The position numbers and the translations under genes were made by a program. A DNA stretch of 64,000 bases. It comes from Cinnamomum chago. Taxonomy: Eukaryota > Streptophyta > Magnoliopsida > Laurales > Lauraceae. Positions 43,851 through 55,475 of the stretch are shown here, piece after piece. The stretch spans positions 25,179,001 through 25,243,000 of the forward strand of contig CP142461.1 of the NCBI GenBank assembly GCA_038049695.1, in the 5' to 3' direction. Numbering within the stretch: position 1 is the stretch's first letter; each line of letters opens with the position of its first letter. Under the pieces are notes generated by a model. That model ran no database searches and was not told the origin of the DNA. It saw nothing but the letters and a program-made list of their open reading frames with translations.

Positions 43851-46800
43851 AATTTCGTGTAGCTGCATTTATTGTGTTTTCTTACAGAAGTTCTGTATGA
43901 CGCGCCCGAAGTTCGGATTTTAGCCTTTTCAGAAGCAGGACACCCTGAAGTGCTTTCTAAAACCAAGATTCACCTGAAACCCGTTTCGAACAGAAAAGAA
44001 TCTCGAAAGATCCTAAAATACGCATCTCCACCAAGAATCCCTTCAAATGGATTTCGAGGCGTAAGACTAGAGTACACACACGAAACCTTATTTTCTATAA
44101 AAACGAGATCCTGGATTTTTCTAGAAGGAGTTTCTGGACCGAGAGTCACATGAAACACAAAGTAGAGTAAAAAACTTCGTATAGCTGCAGTGATTGTGTT
44201 TTCGTACAGAAGTTTCGTACGACGCGCCAGAAGTTCGGGTTTTAGCCTTTTCAGATGCAAAACTCCCTGAAGTGTTTTCCAAACCCAAGATTCACCCGAA
44301 ACCCGTTTCAAACTGAAATGAATCTCGAAATAACCTACAATGCACATCTCAACCCAGAATCCCATCAATTGGATTTCGAGGCATAAGACTAGAGTACGAC
44401 ACCCGAAACTCTATTAGAGAAAAACACGATCCCGGATTTTTCTAGAGGGTATATTTGGACCGAGAGTCACATGAAACCCAGAGTAAAGTCAACAATTTTG
44501 TATAGTTGCGTAGATTGTGTTTTCGTACAGAAGTTCCGTACGACGCCCCAAAGTTCGAGAAGCCTCTTCAGACGCAGAACTCCCTAAAGTGTTTTCCAAA
44601 CCCTAAGAATCACCAGAAAACCCGTTTCGAACCGAAAGGAGTCTCAAAATGTTCTAAAATGCGCATCTCAACCAAGAATCACTTCAAATGGATTTAGAGG
44701 CGTAAGACGAGAGTACGACACCCGAAACACCTATTAGAGAGAAACACGATCCCAGATTTTTCTAGATGGAGTATTTGGACCGAGAGACACATGAAACACA
44801 GAGTAGAGTCATCGATTTCATAGAGCTGCACAGATTAGGTTTTTGTACAGAAATTCCGTATGAGGCGACCGAAGTTCGGGTTTTAGCATTTTTAGACGCA
44901 GAACTACCTGAAGTGTTTCCAAACCCAAGAATCTCTCGAAACCCATTTCAAAGTGAAAAGAATCTCGAAATAACCTAAAATGCGTATCTCCACCAAGAAT
45001 CCCAACAATTGGATCTCGAGGCGTAAGACTAGAGTACGACATCCAACACCCCCGATCTCGGATTTCTCTAGAGGGAGTATTTGGACCGAGAGTCGCATGA
45101 AACACAGTGTAGAGTCAACAATTTTGTAAAGCCGCTTAGATTTGGTTTTCGTACAAAAATCCCGTACGACTTGCCCGAGGTTCGGGTTTTAAACTTTTTA
45201 GAACAGAACTCCCTTAAAGTGTTTTCCAAATCCAAGATTCGCCCGAAGCCCGTTTTAAACCGAAAATAATATTGAAATAACCTACAATGCGCATTTCAAC
45301 CCAGAATCCCTTTAATTGAATTTCGAGGCGAAAGACTAGAGTACGACACCCGAAACACCTATTAGAGAAAAAAGTTATCCTGGATTTTTCTAGAAGGAGT
45401 ATTTGGACCGAGAGTCTCATGAAACACTGAACAGAGTCAACAATTTCGTATAGCTACATAGATTGTGTTTTGATATAGAAGTTTCGTACGACGCGCCCAA
45501 AGTTCGGGTTTTAGCATTTTTAGACGCAGAACTCCTTGAAGTGTTTACCAAGCCCAAGATTCTCCCGAAACCCATTTCAAACCGAAAAGAATCTCAAAAT
45601 AAGGTACAATGCGCATCTCAACCCAAAATCCCATCAATTGGATTTCAAGGCGTAAGACTATAGTACGACATTCGAAACCTCAATTAGAGAAAAACGCGAT
45701 ACCGGATTTTTCTGGAGGGAATATTTGGACCGAGAGTCTCATGAAACCTAGAGTAGAGTCAACAATTTCATATAGCTGCATAGATTGTGTTTTCGTACAG
45801 ACGTTCCGCACGATGCCCCGAAGTTCGGGTTTTAGCCTTTTCAGACGCAGAACTACTTGGAGTATTTTCCAAACAAAAGATTCATCCAAACCCATTTCGA
45901 ACAGATTAGAGTCTCAAAATAATCTAAAATGCGCATCTTAACCAAAAATCCCTTCAATTGGATTTTGATGCGTAAGACTAGATTACGACACTCGAAACCC
46001 CTATTAGAGAAAAGTGCGGTCCCAGATTCTTCTAGAGAAAGTATTTGGACTGAGAGACTCATGGAACAGAGAGTAGAGTCAACAATTTTGTAGAGCTGCA
46101 TAGATTGTGTTTTCGTATAGAAGTTCCGTACGAAGTGCCTGAAGTTCGAGTTTTTGCCTTTTCAGACGTAGAACTCCATGAAGTGTTTTCCAAACCAAAG
46201 ATTCTCTCGAAACCCGTGTCGAAGTGAAAAGAATCTCAGAATAACCTAAAATGCGCATCTCCACCAAGAATCCCTTCAATTAGATCTCGAGGTGTAAGAC
46301 TAGAGTACAACACCCGAAACCCCCAATAGAGAAAAACGTGATCCCAGATTTTTCTAGAGGGAGTATTTGGACCGAGAGTCGCCAGTAACACAGCATAGAG
46401 TCAACAATTTTGTAAAGCCACTTAGATTTTGTCTTCGTACAAAAATTTCGTACGACGTGCCCAAGGTTCAGGTTTTAAACTTTTCATAACAGAACTCCTT
46501 TAAAATGCTTTCTTAATCAAATATTCGCCCGAAGCCCATTTTAAACAGAAAAAAATATCAAAATAACTTACATCGCGCATTTCAACCCAGAATCCCTTTA
46601 ACTGAATTTCGAGGCGTAAGACTAGAGTACAACACCCGAAATACCTGTTAGAGAAAAACGCGATCCTGGATATTTGTAGAGGGAGTATTTGGACTGAGAG
46701 TTGCAAGAAAGACAATGTAGAGTCAACAAATTCGTAGAGCCGCAGAGATGTTTCTTTCATACAGAAGTTCGTCCGTCTTGGCCGAAGATCGGGTTTTTGC

Positions 46801-49477
46801 TTTTTCATCCGCATAACGCCCTAAAGTGTTTTCCAAACCCAAGATTCGCCCGAAGGCCGTTTTAAACCGAAAAGAAACTCGAAATAACCTATAATGAGCA
46901 TCTCAACCCATAATCCCTTCAATTGGATTTCAAGACGTACGACTGGAGAACGACACCCGAAAAGTCCGTTAGAGAAAAACTTGATCCCGGATTTTTCTAG
47001 AAGGAGTATTTGGACCTAGGCACTCATGAAACACGAAGTAGAGTAAAAAAATTCGTATAGCTGCATAGATTGTGCTTTCATACAGAGTTCCATACGACCC
47101 ACCCTGAAGTTCGGGTTTTGGCCTTTTCAGACGCAGAACTCCTTGAAGTGTTTACCAAACTCAAGATTCACCCGAACCCCGTTTTGAACCGAAAAGAATC
47201 TCAAAATAACCTACAATGCGCATCTCAACCCAGAATCCTAGAGTACGACACTCGGCACCTTATTTTCTATTAGAACTCGATCCAGGAGTTTTCTAGAAGG
47301 AGTATTTGGACCGAGAGTCGCATGAAACGCATAGTAGAGTCAACAATTTCGAAAAGCTACACATATTGTGTTTTCGTACCGAAATTCCGTACGACGAGCC
47401 CGAAGTTCGGGTTTTAGCCTTTTCAGATGCAGAACTCCCTGAAGTGTTTACCGAACCCATGATTCACCCGAAACACGTTTCAAACCGAAAAGAATCTCGA
47501 GATAACCTACATGCGGATCTCAACCCAGAATCCCTACAATCGGATTTCGAGCCGTAAGACTAGAGTACGACACTCGGCACCTTATTTTCTATTAGAACTC
47601 GATCCTGGAGTTTTCTAGAAGGAGTATTTGGACCAAGAGTCTCATGAAACACATAGTAGAGTCAACAATTTCGTATAGCTACATTGATTGTGTTTTCGTA
47701 TAGAAGTTCCATCGACATGCTCGAAGTTCGGGTTTTAGCCTTTTCAGACGCTGAACTCCGTGAAGTGTTTTCCAAACCCATGATTCACCCGAAACACATT
47801 TCAAACCGAAAAGAATCTCGAGATAACCTACATGTGGATCTCAACCCAGAATCCCTACAATCGGATTTCGAACCATAAGACTAGAGTACGACACTTGGAA
47901 CCTTATTTTCTATTAAAACTCGATCCAGGAGTATTCTAGACGGAGTATTTGGTCCGAGTCGCAGGAAACAAATAGTAGAGTCAATAATTTCTTATGGCTA
48001 CATTGATTGTGTTTTCGTACAAAAGTTCCGATTTAGCCTTTTCAGACGCAGAACTCTCTGATGTGTTTACCAAAGTAATGATTTACTCGAAACCCGTTTC
48101 AAACCAAAAAGAATCTCAAAATTACCTAGAATGTGCATCTCAACCCAGAATCCATTCAATTGAATTTCGAGGCGTAAGACTAGACTACGACACCTGAAAC
48201 CTTATTTTCTATTAAAACTCGATCCCGGAGTTTTCCACAAGGATTGTTTGGGCCAAGAGTCTCATGAAACATATAGTAGAGTCAACAATTTCGTATAGCT
48301 AAATTGATTGTGTTTTCAGATAGAAGTTTCGTACGACACACCCGAAGTTTGGGTTTTAGCCTTTTCAGACGCAGAACTGCCTAAAGTGTTTTCCAATCCC
48401 AAGATTCACCCGAAACACGTTTAAAACCGAAAAGAGTCTCGAAATAACCTACAAGCGGATCTCAACCCAGAATCCCTACAATTGGATTTCGAACCGTATG
48501 ACTATAGTACGACACTTGAAACCTTATTTTCTATTAAAACTCGATCTAAGAGTTTTCTGGACGGAGTATTTGGACCGAGAGTCGCAGGAAACACATAGTA
48601 GAGTCAACAATTTCGTATGGCTACATTGATTGTGTTTTCGAACAAAAGTTCCGTACGACGCGCCCGAGGTTCGGTTTTATCCTTTTCAGACGCAAAACTC
48701 ACAGAAGTGTTTACCAAACCCAAGATTGACTCGAAACCCGTTTCAAACCGAAAAGAATCTCGAAATAACCTACAATGCACATCTCAACTGAAAATCGCTT
48801 CAATTGGATTTCGAGGCGTAAGGCTAGAGTACGACACTTGAAACCTTATTTTCTATTAAAACTCGATCCCGGAGTTTTCTAGATGGAGTATTTGGACCAA
48901 GAATCGTATTAAATACATAGTAGAGTCAACAATTTCGTACAGCTATATTGATTGTGTGTCCGTAAAAAAGTTCCGTACGACGCCCCGAAGTTCGGGTTTT
49001 ATTCTTTTGAGATGTAGAACTCACACAAGTGTTTTCCAAAGCCAACATTCACCAGAAACCCGTTTCAAAATGAAACGAATCTCGAAATAACCTACAATGC
49101 GCATCTCAACCCAGCATCGCTTCAATTAGATTTCGTAGTGTAAGCCTAGAGTACGACACTTGAAACCTTATTTTCTATTAAAACTCGATACTAGAGTTTT
49201 CTAGAAAGAGTATTTGGACCGAGAGCTGTATGAAACACTTAGCAGAGTCAACAATTTCGTATAGCTATATTGAAAGTGTTGTCGTACAAATGTTCCGTAC
49301 GACGCGCCCGAAGTTCGGGTTTTAGCCTTTTCAGACGCAGAACTCACAGAAGTGTTTTCCAAACCCAAGATTCACCCGAAACCCGTTTCAAACCGAAAAG
49401 AATATCGAAATAACCTACAATGCGAATCTCAACCAAAAATCCCTTCAAAAGGATTTCGAGGCATAAGAATAGCATAC
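43851..49477. repeat. Satellite array, block II
   Basis: About 17 monomers, with landmarks near 43897, 44219, 44540, 44860, 45166, 45488, 45810, 46130, 46452, 46771, 47094, 47391, 47711, about 48030, 48333, 48655, 48977 and 49299. Short monomers at 44860 and 47094 have internal deletions, and one near 48025 lacks the ACGACGCG segment itself. From about 47391 the monomers match the order of the 8-monomer unit in block IV. The LTR of element E interrupts it at 49477. Confidence 0.94.
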
Positions 49478-51412
49478 TGAAAGTCCACGAGGATCCTAAC
49501 CCTAGAGGGGGGGGGGTGAATAGGGTGAGCTACAACTAGTGACTAATTATGACCAATATTAAATTCTTAATATAAACTAGTCAAATGTGATGATTAAACA
49601 ATCAATATGCGGAAGCTAAACAAAACAATCACCACATAGCAATCACCACAACACAATATTTATAGTGGTTCGGCCAACGTGCCTACATCCACTACCGGCT
49701 TGTGCATCCAACACCCCACCGGATTTCCACTATTTATGCTTTTTCAAAGGCTAAGCAATAACCTATACAATGTTGTTTTTCTAGGCTCAACAACAACCTT
49801 ACAATGTGCTTTTCTAGGCTAAGCAATAACCTTTACAAAATGCTTTTCTTAGGCTAAGCAATAACCCTACAAGATGCTTTTCAAAGGCTAAGCAATAACC
49901 TTACAAGATGCTTTTCAAAGGCTAAGCAATAACCTTTACAAAGTTGATTTCTCAAAGAAGGTGTCTTTCTAAAAGATCACTCTAAGAGATTACAATTTAT
50001 GCTCAATGGAATTGCCTCTTGAATAGGCTAATATGAAAGTGAAAACTAAACTCACACAAACACTCTATGAATGCAAAGATGTATGCTTATGAGGTGTGTG
50101 TGTGATGGCTTCAATCAAGTTCAAAAAGAAGGCTTAATCAAATATATTGCTTAAAGCAATTCAAAGTTTAAAGCTCATAAAAGATTGATTGAAGTCTTAT
50201 GCAAATCACATGTATGAAATTCAACTTGTTTATGACATGAAAATCAAGGACTAACAAGTTGTATGAAAATGGCTAAATTAGAACATGTGATGCATGTGCA
50301 TGTTGTTTTCAAAACCAAATTAATTTAACTAATGCTTAAATGAATGAAAACAACAAACAATGTTTCAACCAAGTAAAAGACTCATGCTATGAAAGAAAAA
50401 CAAAGATTTTGTCTAAGCATGATTAATAAAGTTAACAACTTGGATTGAAAACAAAGGTGAAGAATCCAATCTTAATTAGACCAAAGATTAGAAGAAGAAT
50501 GGATTCAACACATCATAGTTATTATGCTAAATATCATATACCAATAGTTTAAACAAAGCACATAACTATGATTAATAAAGGTAGAGCTTACTTGGTGGTT
50601 TAACTTAATAATCCAAGCTTTAGCTCTCCTAATTGCCTCCTAGCCTTTCCAACTTCATCCCCTTTCAATGGCTCCAAAATGCTCTCAAAGGTTCATGGTT
50701 CAAGCCTTGAAAAAGGTTGGAAATGAATGGACTTTATAGCCAAAAAGTTGCCAACGGCTAGTTCTCGGTCGACCGAGAAACAGGCCTCGGTCGACCGAGA
50801 ACACACAACGGTCATATTTCTGACCGTTGGTGCTCCCAGGCAATTTTTGCCTGCAGTTGTCTCGGTCGACCGAGACACAGGGCTCGGTCGACCGACGACA
50901 CTGTCGGGCGAGTCCCTGGGCCAAAATTCCAACTTTTTCCATTTTCAAAGTTTTTCTTTGGTGGATCTTTTGGCCACTAAATCAAGCTTAAATAACATGT
51001 TTTAAGGTATTCTAAGATGTTTAAAAACATGAGAAACACAAAGCCTAAAATGATTCACAAGAATAAAACCAAATGCTAGCTTGATTTGAATACAACTCTT
51101 TTCAAAGACAATGCATACATAAATGATTCTTTTTGTGAAGAATGTATGCAAGACTCAAACCTAAATACACAAGATGATTTTCCAAATGTAGTGCACAAGG
51201 AAATAGGTTTTCAAAAGAGTTTTGGGTTTCAAAACTAATGCATCCAAGATTAAAACCAAAACAAGCATAAAACAAATACTTTTCCAAAGCTTAAAAGCTA
51301 TGCATGTATAAAACTAGATTTCAAGATATTTTAAATCAATGCATGTGTGTGAATTCAAAAGATGCCAATATGCAAATGCATCCATCAAATTGCAAATACA
51401 AAAGACCTAACA
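49478..51412 (-). repeat. 3' LTR of element E (full length)
   Basis: 1935 bp. G-run of 10 at the U5 end, GTGGTTCGGCC block, six GGCTAAGCAATAACC-type units (about 49745-49940) and promoter module at 50733-50908. Confidence 0.9.
50733..50908 (-). promoter_or_regulatory. U3 promoter module of E (3' LTR)
   Basis: TATA box GGCTATAAAGTCC (minus strand, 50730-50742). CCAACGG at 50751. Perfect palindromes TCTCGGTCGACCGAGA at 50763-50778 and near-identical ones near 50786 and 50859; a fourth, CGGTCGACCG, near 50884. AACGGTC...GACCGTT near 50807-50828. The TATA box lies about 10 bases from the first AACGG box. Confidence 0.7.
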
Positions 51413-51425
51413 ATCTCCCCCTTTG
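51413..51425 (-). promoter_or_regulatory. Polypurine tract of E
   Basis: Minus strand CAAAGGGGGAGAT directly upstream of LTR start TGTTAGG; identical to D and Z. Confidence 0.87.
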
Positions 51426-52029
51426 CAATTTGATGGCAACTTACTCATCATAGAATTTTCACACAAAGTCTTTAGCTCCCCCTTAGCTTGACAAGTCTTG
51501 AAATCTTGTTGGATGCTTCTTCTCTTAGCTTGGGCTCTTGGGCTCTTTTCTTCAATCTTCTTGATGCTTGGTGCTTGATCATTCTTCAAGCTTTCTTATC
51601 ATCTTCCTCTCTATGGCCAAGCATCTTCTTTAGCTCCAAGCTTTCTTTCTTCTATTTGCTCTCCCCCTTTGACCATGCTTCTTTCTCCTCTTGAGAACTT
51701 GAAAGCTTTCTCCCCCTTTGATGGATAGGAGATCTTCGAGTACTTGAACTCTCGAAATCTCTCCCCCTTTGATGAGTAGGAGATCTTTGAGTCACACTTG
51801 AACTCTCTCTCCCCCTTTGACATTAAATTGCAAAGGTACCTACACACATGAGACAAGAAGAATACCTTTAGTAGCACCTGTTAACAAATGTAATCGAAAA
51901 TGAAATACATAACAGGCTATCATGTATGTAAGTTAACTCTAAGGGCTCATTAGCATTCCAAGGGTGAATTTGATCAAAACTAATTCTTCCTATGAAGGTT
52001 TACACTCCCCCTCAATCCATTCTCTTCTT
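51426..52029 (-). other. 3' region of E with repeated purine tracts
   Basis: On the minus strand at least five CAAAGGGGGAGA-like tracts (about 51660, 51708, 51762, 51810) and GAGGGGGAG (about 52008) precede the true polypurine tract. ACAGGTGCTACTAA at about 51870-51883 corresponds to the D and Z sequence. No coding signal. Confidence 0.7.
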
Positions 52030-53773
52030 TTGTCAAGCTTTTGACAAGATATAACTATTAGATTCAAGAAGTAGATGGTTTAACCAAGTGAGGGTTAACT
52101 TCAAGGAAAGGATTAGATTCATTTAACTATTAAGCACAATATGATCAAATTACCAAAAGAGAGCTAGGTCTAATGGGAGAAGCAATCATGGATATCAATT
52201 GAAACAAACATATCAATTGAGATTAAAGGATATGACTATAAACATAATCACTCTAAAATGGATTCAAGAATGTTACTTATTAGGAAAAATCCAAATTAGA
52301 GCTATCCATGATATGGGGTTTACTCAAACATAGCATCAATCAATATTACTTATGAAAATCATATGCTATGTAAGATTTTGAAAATCATTTCATTCAATCA
52401 ATAAATATGACTATTAATGTGCAAGAATGAATGAAATGAAATTCAAACATGAAGCCAACCTCAAATAATAACCAACCAATATTATTAACACATAAACATG
52501 GTGGTCATGAGATATAACTATAAGAACAAAAGAGGTGGCAAACATGAGCATTATGATGCTAATGATGTGTGACATGGAATGATCATATTACTTATCAAGT
52601 TTAGTCCAAAGCACACAAGGTCTATCACATACACAAGATAAGATATCAATTGGATATGAAATCAATGGAAAGTTATACCAAATGTAACCAATTGAATATG
52701 ATAACATGAGTAAAAGCAAGGATGTGATAAACTTCCATCAAGCATCATTAATGCATATTCATCACTTTTAAAGATATAACTATTGAGCATAGTGATGAAC
52801 AAGGCAAATTGCAATGCAAAAGGATAAAGCTTTGTAATGCATGCAATTTCCAAAGTGTCTAGATCATATGAATTCAACACTAAGAAATCCATCAAACAAG
52901 AGATATAACTATGAAATACAAGAAATGGATTTCAAATAGGTTCATATGATCAAGAACACTACTATGAAGTTGAAACATGTATAAGGATGACTCCAAGAGA
53001 ATCTACATGAATCAACATCATAACCATCCATAAAGAAATGACTATTAGGCATAGAGGATGGATTTAGGTTCTAGTATGGTTTCTACAAATGAAACTAAGA
53101 TCACAACCATACATGGAACCAAAAGTCATTTGCATATAAAAAGAATAACTAAATAAGCAAAGATGCAAACAACATTCATTTCCAATTCTAAGATAATGAA
53201 ACCAAAAGAAAAGGAAATGAGAACATGGAACATGCTTAGATGAATATAACTAAAGAGGTTATAGAGCATTTCCATTCAAACAATCTTCAAATCATTTTGA
53301 AAAACAAAATCCAACAATGAGCATAGAAAGAATGATTTTGAAGATCAATTTTCAACATTGTATTTTAAAAGATATAACTTAATTGAAACACATACAAGTT
53401 ACACATACAAGTTGATTTTTCAAAACAATGATTTTCCATAATCAAGTATAACTTAGAAATCCATGGAAAAACTTGAATTGATTAAACAACAATTGATCAT
53501 GAAGAGTCTAGCTATGAGAGCTTTTGAAATCACAATCAATTGATCATGTAGAAATGCAATGCAAAACTTATGTGTGCAAAAAGCAAATCAACCATGATGA
53601 AATTATAATCAAAAGATTTTGAAAACCATGATATGTAACTAGAAAGGTGCATGAAGACAAAATCAATTGATCATAAAGAAGCAATGCATTTTATGAAATG
53701 TACTTAAAAGAAAACAAGATGCAAATGCAACATGACCAACAAAATGATTTAACTATTAGAGAATAGGTTGGTC
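52030..53773 (-). other. Chain of about 20 consecutive stem-loops (non-coding, element E)
   Basis: Same series as in D, in reverse orientation. Arms include TTGTCAA 52030-52036 with 52041-52047; TCATTTCATTCA 52385-52396 with 52428-52439 (12 perfect pairs); TTCATCACT 52758-52766 with 52791-52799; GATCATATGAA 52862-52872 with 52941-52951; GACCAAC 53734-53740 with GTTGGTC 53767-53773. Also seen by eye: AAATTGCAATGC with GCATGCAATTT (about 52806), GGTTCTAGTATGG with CCATACATGGAACC (about 53070) and TTTTCCAT with ATGGAAAA (about 53433). Loops often carry GATATAACTA, the reverse of TAGTTATATC. The array begins 15 bases after the gag stop. Confidence 0.8.
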
Positions 53774-53788
53774 AAGGTGGTCAAGACC

Positions 53789-55375
53789 CTAAGGTTTGTC
53801 TAAGTATTTAGCTTTAGGAATCCACCTAAGGTCTTGGGAGGGTTGAACTTTGAGGTCTATTTTGGGGTTCTCACCAACTATAGGAGATTTAACTTGATAA
53901 ATTTTCAATTTGAGCTTATCACCATGATATTTAGATTTGACTAAATTTAGCTTAGAATGGTGATTTGTCTTTTGGAGTTGGTGAGTTTGTTTCTTAGGGG
54001 ATTGTTTCTCTTTTCTTTTCTTCTTATTTTCTCCCTTTCTTTGACTTTTGAAATTTAGATTTAACTTAGTAAATTTCTTCAAAAGTTCTTTCATGTTTTG
54101 ACTTAAGGGAGGTAGGTTGAGAAGCTTTTTGTTAATAGATTCTTTTAAACTTGGTTTGACTTGTTTAACCTTTTTAGAATCTATTTTTGGAGACTCCATT
54201 TTAAAGGATTTAACTTGTTTAGTCTTTGTGGAGTCTTTCTTCATTTTTAGTGTCTTACCCTTCAAGTTTGATTTTACTTTCTTGAGTTCAAAGATGGGTT
54301 TAGACACATAGCTTCTTTTCCTTAGTTTGCACTCAAATGTAAAATGCCCTTCAATGCCACAATAATTACATTTTGATTTGGGCAAGGGAGGAAGAGTGCT
54401 AGAGAAAGAGGACTCACCTTTCACAAAAGTGTTGGTGAATTTAGGGTCATGAGACATATTCCTATTGAATCCAATACCCGTCCTATCTCCATGAGGTTTA
54501 CCCATTTTAAATAATTTTTCAAGTCTATCTTCACTTTGGGTAACCTTGCACTCATACTTTTGTTTATAGTTTTCAAGTTGAGTGACTTTGGTTATAAGGA
54601 TTGAATTTTCATGTTTGACTTTTGAAAGTTCATTTTCAATTTCCTTATAATTGCTTAGCTCTTCATAGGCAAGTTTTAACTTAGAATTAAGCTCATTAAC
54701 AACATTAGATCCAAGTTCTAAAGTTTTTGAATTACTTTGTGCATTAGACAAATTTTCATTTGAAATTGTCAACTTGGATTTTAAATAGTTAATGTTTTCA
54801 TCTTGTCTTTTAATTGTATCTCTTAGGTTACAATTTTCCTTTTTAAGCTCATCACAATTTATCTTAGTCTTATTTAATTCATCTTGAGCATTTGATAAAT
54901 TTTCCTTAGAGATAGACAATTTAGATTCAAGATTGTTAAAGTCTTTATCTTGCCTTTGTAATTGATCTCTTAGTTTTAGATTTTCCTTATTGACATTTTC
55001 ATAACCCATCTTTAATTCTTTTAGTTCATCTTGAATGTTGGATAGGTTATTTAAAGAGATCATGAACTTAGAGTCTAGACATTTTATAACTTCTTCTTTC
55101 TCTCTAAGTTCATCTTTTGAAGAGGCTAGATCTTTGGTTAGATTCATAGATTCTTCTCTTAAGCTTTTGTTTCTTTTATCAAGCTTTGTAGATAATGTAT
55201 ATAATTCATTGTAGGCTTGTTGAAGATCATCTTCATCATACTCATTTTCTTCCTCTTTTGAGTCAAATTGATATTCATTTAATTGATGGTTTGAATCTCT
55301 AATAGAAGGAAGAGTGAGAGGTCTAGAAGAATCTACAAAGTCTAGCCTAGTGGAGTCCATTCTAATGATTTTCAA
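53789..55375 (-). CDS. gag: Gag-like coiled-coil zinc-knuckle protein of element E (528 residues)
   Basis: Complete open frame from ATG 55375 (MKIIRMDSTR). Acidic stretch about 38-50 (SKEEENEYDEDD). A long coiled coil follows, about 50-290, with an internal repeat of 49 residues whose copies begin NLSNIQ (110), NLSNAQ (159) and, truncated, NLSNAQ (208). A CX2CX4HX4C zinc knuckle, CNYCGIEGHFTFEC, lies at 336-349. Then a very lysine-rich region, ending RWIPKAKYLDKP. The coiled coil plus knuckle resembles the C-terminal half of SIRE-type Gag; the usual N-terminal Gag domain is not recognisable. No protease or pol follows. It probably binds the element's RNA and joins particles made by an autonomous relative. 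The D copy is broken. Confidence 0.85.
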   Translation of the reverse strand: MKIIRMDSTRLDFVDSSRPLTLPSIRDSNHQLNEYQFDSKEEENEYDEDDLQQAYNELYTLSTKLDKRNKSLREESMNLTKDLASSKDELREKEEVIKCLDSKFMISLNNLSNIQDELKELKMGYENVNKENLKLRDQLQRQDKDFNNLESKLSISKENLSNAQDELNKTKINCDELKKENCNLRDTIKRQDENINYLKSKLTISNENLSNAQSNSKTLELGSNVVNELNSKLKLAYEELSNYKEIENELSKVKHENSILITKVTQLENYKQKYECKVTQSEDRLEKLFKMGKPHGDRTGIGFNRNMSHDPKFTNTFVKGESSFSSTLPPLPKSKCNYCGIEGHFTFECKLRKRSYVSKPIFELKKVKSNLKGKTLKMKKDSTKTKQVKSFKMESPKIDSKKVKQVKPSLKESINKKLLNLPPLSQNMKELLKKFTKLNLNFKSQRKGENKKKRKEKQSPKKQTHQLQKTNHHSKLNLVKSKYHGDKLKLKIYQVKSPIVGENPKIDLKVQPSQDLRWIPKAKYLDKP

Positions 55376-55461
55376 ATAAGCACAACTCTAGGGTTTAAAC
55401 TCTAGGTTTTTACACCTAATCAAGAGTTCCAAACACTTGATCCTAAGGGATAGAGCACGAG

Positions 55462-55473
55462 GCTCTGATACCA
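55462..55473 (-). promoter_or_regulatory. Primer binding site of E (initiator tRNA-Met)
   Basis: Minus strand TGGTATCAGAGC, two bases inside the 5' LTR (LTR edge 55476). Confidence 0.9.
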
Positions 55474-55475
55474 AT

